From: Micromonospora zingiberis
GTDB lineage: Bacteria; Actinomycetota; Actinomycetes; Mycobacteriales; Micromonosporaceae
DNA length: 64,000 nucleotides
Reading direction: 5' to 3'
Assembly (NCBI RefSeq): GCF_004331455.1
Contig: NZ_SJJR01000007.1
Location: 124,001 to 188,000, forward strand
The translations under genes and the position numbers were made by a program. Shown in pieces: positions 61,707 through 64,000 of this stretch (positions are counted from its first letter, which is position 1; the number at the start of each line of letters is the position of its first letter). The notes under the pieces were generated by a model that was not told the origin of the DNA, ran no database searches, and was given only the letters and a program-made list of their open reading frames with translations.

Positions 61707-62572
61707 ACGGAGCACTCGCCGCGCCCAGCGCCAAGCGACAGCGCCGTCTGCTGGCCGACGGCAGCAACGTCGAGCGGCGGTGGCTGCTCTGGCCGCCGCT
61801 GGCCTTCTTCCTGCTGACTGTCGCCGGCCCCGTCGTCGCACTGGTGCACCAGGCGTTGTCCGGCGAGGACAACGCCTTCGCCGAGGCCCTCCAGTCCGAG
61901 GTCTTCGTCGCCTCAGTGGGCCGTACGCTGCTGCTCGCGGTGGTGGTGACCGCCGCGACGGTGCTGGTCGGCACCATCTACGCGCTCGCGATCGCGGTCG
62001 GACCGGTATGGGTCAAGGCGCTGCTCATGGGCGGCCTGTTGATCTCGCTGTGGACCTCGGTCATGGTCCGCACCATCGGTTGGATGCTTCTCGAACTTCC
62101 GACCGGGGCGATCTTCTGGCTCCTGAACAAGCTGCAGTTGCGCTCGTCGCCGATCGAGATCTACCAGACGACCGCCGCGATGTACCCGGCCATGATCGCG
62201 GTGATGCTGCCCTTCGCCGTGCTGCCCATCCTGGCGGCCGTCCTCGCCTTCGACCGCGAGCAGCTCAGGGCCGCCACCATCTTCGGCGCGGGACCGCTGC
62301 TCACCCTCGGCGCGGTCGTCCTGCCGACGATCCGGCAGGCCATGATCAGCGGCGGTGTCCTGGTGTTCGTGATGAGCATGGGTTTCTACGTGACCCCGAT
62401 GCTGCTCGGTGGGCCGGGAAACATGACCGTGTCCGGGATCATCAACGCCCAGCTCAACACCGCGAACCGCGCCGACGTGGGCGCGGCGATGAGCCTCCTG
62501 CTGGTCGGCGGCACCGTGGCGATCTACCTGGTCGCGGACCGTCTCTTCAAGGTCAGCGAGAGGTGGGGCTGA
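61697..62572 (+). CDS. PotB-like ABC permease
   Basis: Membrane component of 291 residues of a spermidine/putrescine-type (PotABC) importer, with six or so hydrophobic helices. The coupling segment is seen as EQLRAATIFGAGPLLTLGAVVLP, a form of the EAA loop (split at FGAGP for length). The ATG at 61697 has GGAG nine bases upstream. It is followed by the PotC-like permease after one base. PotABC-type importers take up polyamines, opines or other small organic cations and acids; the binding protein is not in the window. Confidence 0.87.
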   Translation: MAVNGALAAPSAKRQRRLLADGSNVERRWLLWPPLAFFLLTVAGPVVALVHQALSGEDNAFAEALQSEVFVASVGRTLLLAVVVTAATVLVGTIYALAIAVGPVWVKALLMGGLLISLWTSVMVRTIGWMLLELPTGAIFWLLNKLQLRSSPIEIYQTTAAMYPAMIAVMLPFAVLPILAAVLAFDREQLRAATIFGAGPLLTLGAVVLPTIRQAMISGGVLVFVMSMGFYVTPMLLGGPGNMTVSGIINAQLNTANRADVGAAMSLLLVGGTVAIYLVADRLFKVSERWG

Positions 62573-62573
62573 C

Positions 62574-63422
62574 ATGACGGACTCTCCGCTGCGTCGCAGC
62601 ATCGGCTGGTACCGGATTCCGATCCTGATCGTCGCCGTGCTCACCTGCCTGCTGTTCTACCTGCCGTTCCTGGTCGTGGTGGCCACCAGCTGGACCGGCA
62701 CCTCGTACATCATCTTCCCGCCCGAGGGCTTCTCACTGCAGTCCTACATCGGGGTGCTCGGCGACGTGGAGTGGATGGACGCGTTCAAGATCTCCCTACG
62801 GGTGGCCGGGATCGGCACCGTGATCGCGGTGCTGCTGGGCACCCTCGGTGCGCTGGCGCTGACCCGGCTGCGCTCACGGGCGGCCCGTCGGTGGATCCGC
62901 ACGCTGTTCATCGTGCCGATGGCGATCCCACCCGTGGCGTACGCCGTCGGGCTCTACTCGGTGAGCCTGCGGGCCACCGCACTACAGGACAACCTCGGGC
63001 TCCTGATTCTCGGTGAGGCGCTGCTCGCCGTGCCGTACGTCTTCGTGATGGTCTCCTCCGGACTCAGTCAGGCCGACCCGGCGCTGCGCCCGGTGGCCAG
63101 CACCCTCGGTGCCGGTTGGCCGATGATCGTCTGGCGGGTCGACCTCCCGATGATCGCCGGCCACATGCTCGCCGGTGCGGTCTTCGCCTTCGCCGTGATC
63201 TTCGACGAGGTGGTCCTGTCGGTCTTCCTCACCCCGGTGGGTGTCAAGACCCTCCCGTTGCAGATGCTCACCGCCTCACAGGAGGAGCTGTCGCCGCAGC
63301 TGACCGCCGCCTCGACCCTCGTCTCGATGGCCGCCGTCCTGCTGCTCGGCGGCTACAGCCTGTTCTCCAGCCGCCGCGCGGCCCGCGCCCGGCGCCTCTC
63401 CCGAAAGGCCGCGACCGTATGA
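62574..63422 (+). CDS. PotC-like ABC permease
   Basis: Second permease (282 residues) of the importer. It has six hydrophobic helices and the coupling loop PVASTLGAGWPMIVWRVDLP, corresponding to the EAA motif. It begins one base after the stop of the PotB-like gene and overlaps the ATPase by four bases (ATGA). Together the two permeases form the membrane channel. Confidence 0.88.
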   Translation: MTDSPLRRSIGWYRIPILIVAVLTCLLFYLPFLVVVATSWTGTSYIIFPPEGFSLQSYIGVLGDVEWMDAFKISLRVAGIGTVIAVLLGTLGALALTRLRSRAARRWIRTLFIVPMAIPPVAYAVGLYSVSLRATALQDNLGLLILGEALLAVPYVFVMVSSGLSQADPALRPVASTLGAGWPMIVWRVDLPMIAGHMLAGAVFAFAVIFDEVVLSVFLTPVGVKTLPLQMLTASQEELSPQLTAASTLVSMAAVLLLGGYSLFSSRRAARARRLSRKAATV

Positions 63423-64000
63423 GCATCGCGTTGTCGATCCAGGACGTCCGCGTCACACTTGGCCAGTTCGAGGTCCTCCGCGGGGTGAGCCTGGACGCCG
63501 CACCGGGCACCTTCGTGACCCTGCTCGGCGCCAGCGGCAGCGGCAAGACCACGCTGCTCAACGTCATCGCCGGGCTGCAACACATCGACAGTGGGCACGT
63601 GCTGTTCGACGGGCAGAACGTCGAGAGCCGGCCACCCCGCAAGCGCAAGGTCGGCGTCGTCTTCCAGTCCTACGCGCTGTTCCCGCACATGACCGTGGGC
63701 GAGAACGTCGCCTTCCCGCTGCGGGCCGCGCGCCGGCCGACAGCCGAACGACGCAAGGTCGTCCAGGAGATGCTGGACCTGGTCGACCTCGGGACCATGG
63801 TCAACCGTTCTCCGGCGTCGCTGTCCGGAGGCCAGCGGCAGCGGGTGGCCCTGGCTCGCGCACTCGCCTCGGATCCGGGGATCCTGCTGCTCGACGAGCC
63901 GATGGCGGCGCTGGACAAGCAGCTGCGCGAGCGCATGCAGGTCGAGATCAAGCGGATCCAGCAGCAGGTCGGCATCACCACCGTCGCGGTCACCCACGAC
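63419..64000 (+). CDS. PotA-like ABC ATPase, C-terminus off the window
   Basis: ATPase of the PotABC-type importer; 194 residues are visible before the right edge. It has Walker A GASGSGKTT, Q-loop VVFQSYALFPHMTV, signature LSGGQRQR, Walker B LLLDEPMAALD and switch His in VAVTHD. The C-terminal regulatory domain expected in this group lies beyond the window. The ATG at 63419 overlaps the stop of the PotC-like gene. The substrate-binding protein and the island's regulator may lie downstream. Confidence 0.9.
   Translation, partial: MSIALSIQDVRVTLGQFEVLRGVSLDAAPGTFVTLLGASGSGKTTLLNVIAGLQHIDSGHVLFDGQNVESRPPRKRKVGVVFQSYALFPHMTVGENVAFPLRAARRPTAERRKVVQEMLDLVDLGTMVNRSPASLSGGQRQRVALARALASDPGILLLDEPMAALDKQLRERMQVEIKRIQQQVGITTVAVTHD

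Overview
The window is high-GC actinobacterial DNA with GTG/ATG starts, tightly packed operons, FdxA/FprA-type redox proteins and MmyB-, MarR- and HxlR-type regulators. Gene style suggests a filamentous actinomycete, probably Micromonosporaceae (inference). No rRNA, tRNA, insertion sequence or integrase was seen.

Layout. 0-3.1 kb: a cut NarL-type response regulator, a sensor kinase whose phosphoacceptor His is Arg, and a head-to-head paralogous kinase that keeps the His but has a frameshifted N-terminus. 3.2-7.7 kb: a three-subunit molybdenum hydroxylase with a divergent MobA/MocA-like cofactor gene, ending at a 17-bp perfect hairpin. 7.8-17.6 kb: secreted GH5-ricin glycosidase, a C-terminally short XRE regulator, an ABC exporter, a small membrane protein, an SDR with a divergent MmyB-type regulator, a metallo-beta-lactamase-fold hydrolase and a type B carboxylesterase.

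17.8-42.7 kb is a large catabolic island: ferredoxin and FprA-like reductase, two P450s, a PRISE-like reductase, other SDRs, an HTD2-like dehydratase, two NTF2/SnoaL-fold proteins, three tandem crotonases with altered active sites, an acyl-CoA synthetase, two CaiB/BaiF CoA-transferases, a Liv-type importer with a fused permease-ATPase, an MFS protein, a VOC protein and a CitE-like lyase. Eight copies of an imperfect palindrome (consensus TTTARC-NN-GGYTAA) lie before six of its transcription units. One sits between a MarR gene and its divergent operon, so the island looks like one regulon controlled by that MarR protein. Oxidation by P450s, CoA activation and crotonase steps fit breakdown of an imported cyclic or isoprenoid-like compound; the substrate is unknown.

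43-52.6 kb: a secreted beta-rich protein, a VOC protein with HxlR regulator, an SMI1/KNR4 protein, a 1191-residue CHAT protease-STAND ATPase-TPR protein, a seven-repeat CRISPR array without cas genes, and a DM13/OmpR-type regulator/kinase operon.

52.9-64 kb: a second catabolic island with two gamma-glutamyltransferase-like proteins, a phosphotriesterase-family hydrolase, a YtcJ-like amidohydrolase, a RidA protein, MFS and TauE/SafE transporters and a PotABC-like importer cut by the window end. Four of its promoter regions carry paired TGGATCCA-type palindromes, each pair exactly 21 bp centre to centre, which points to one regulator lying outside the window.
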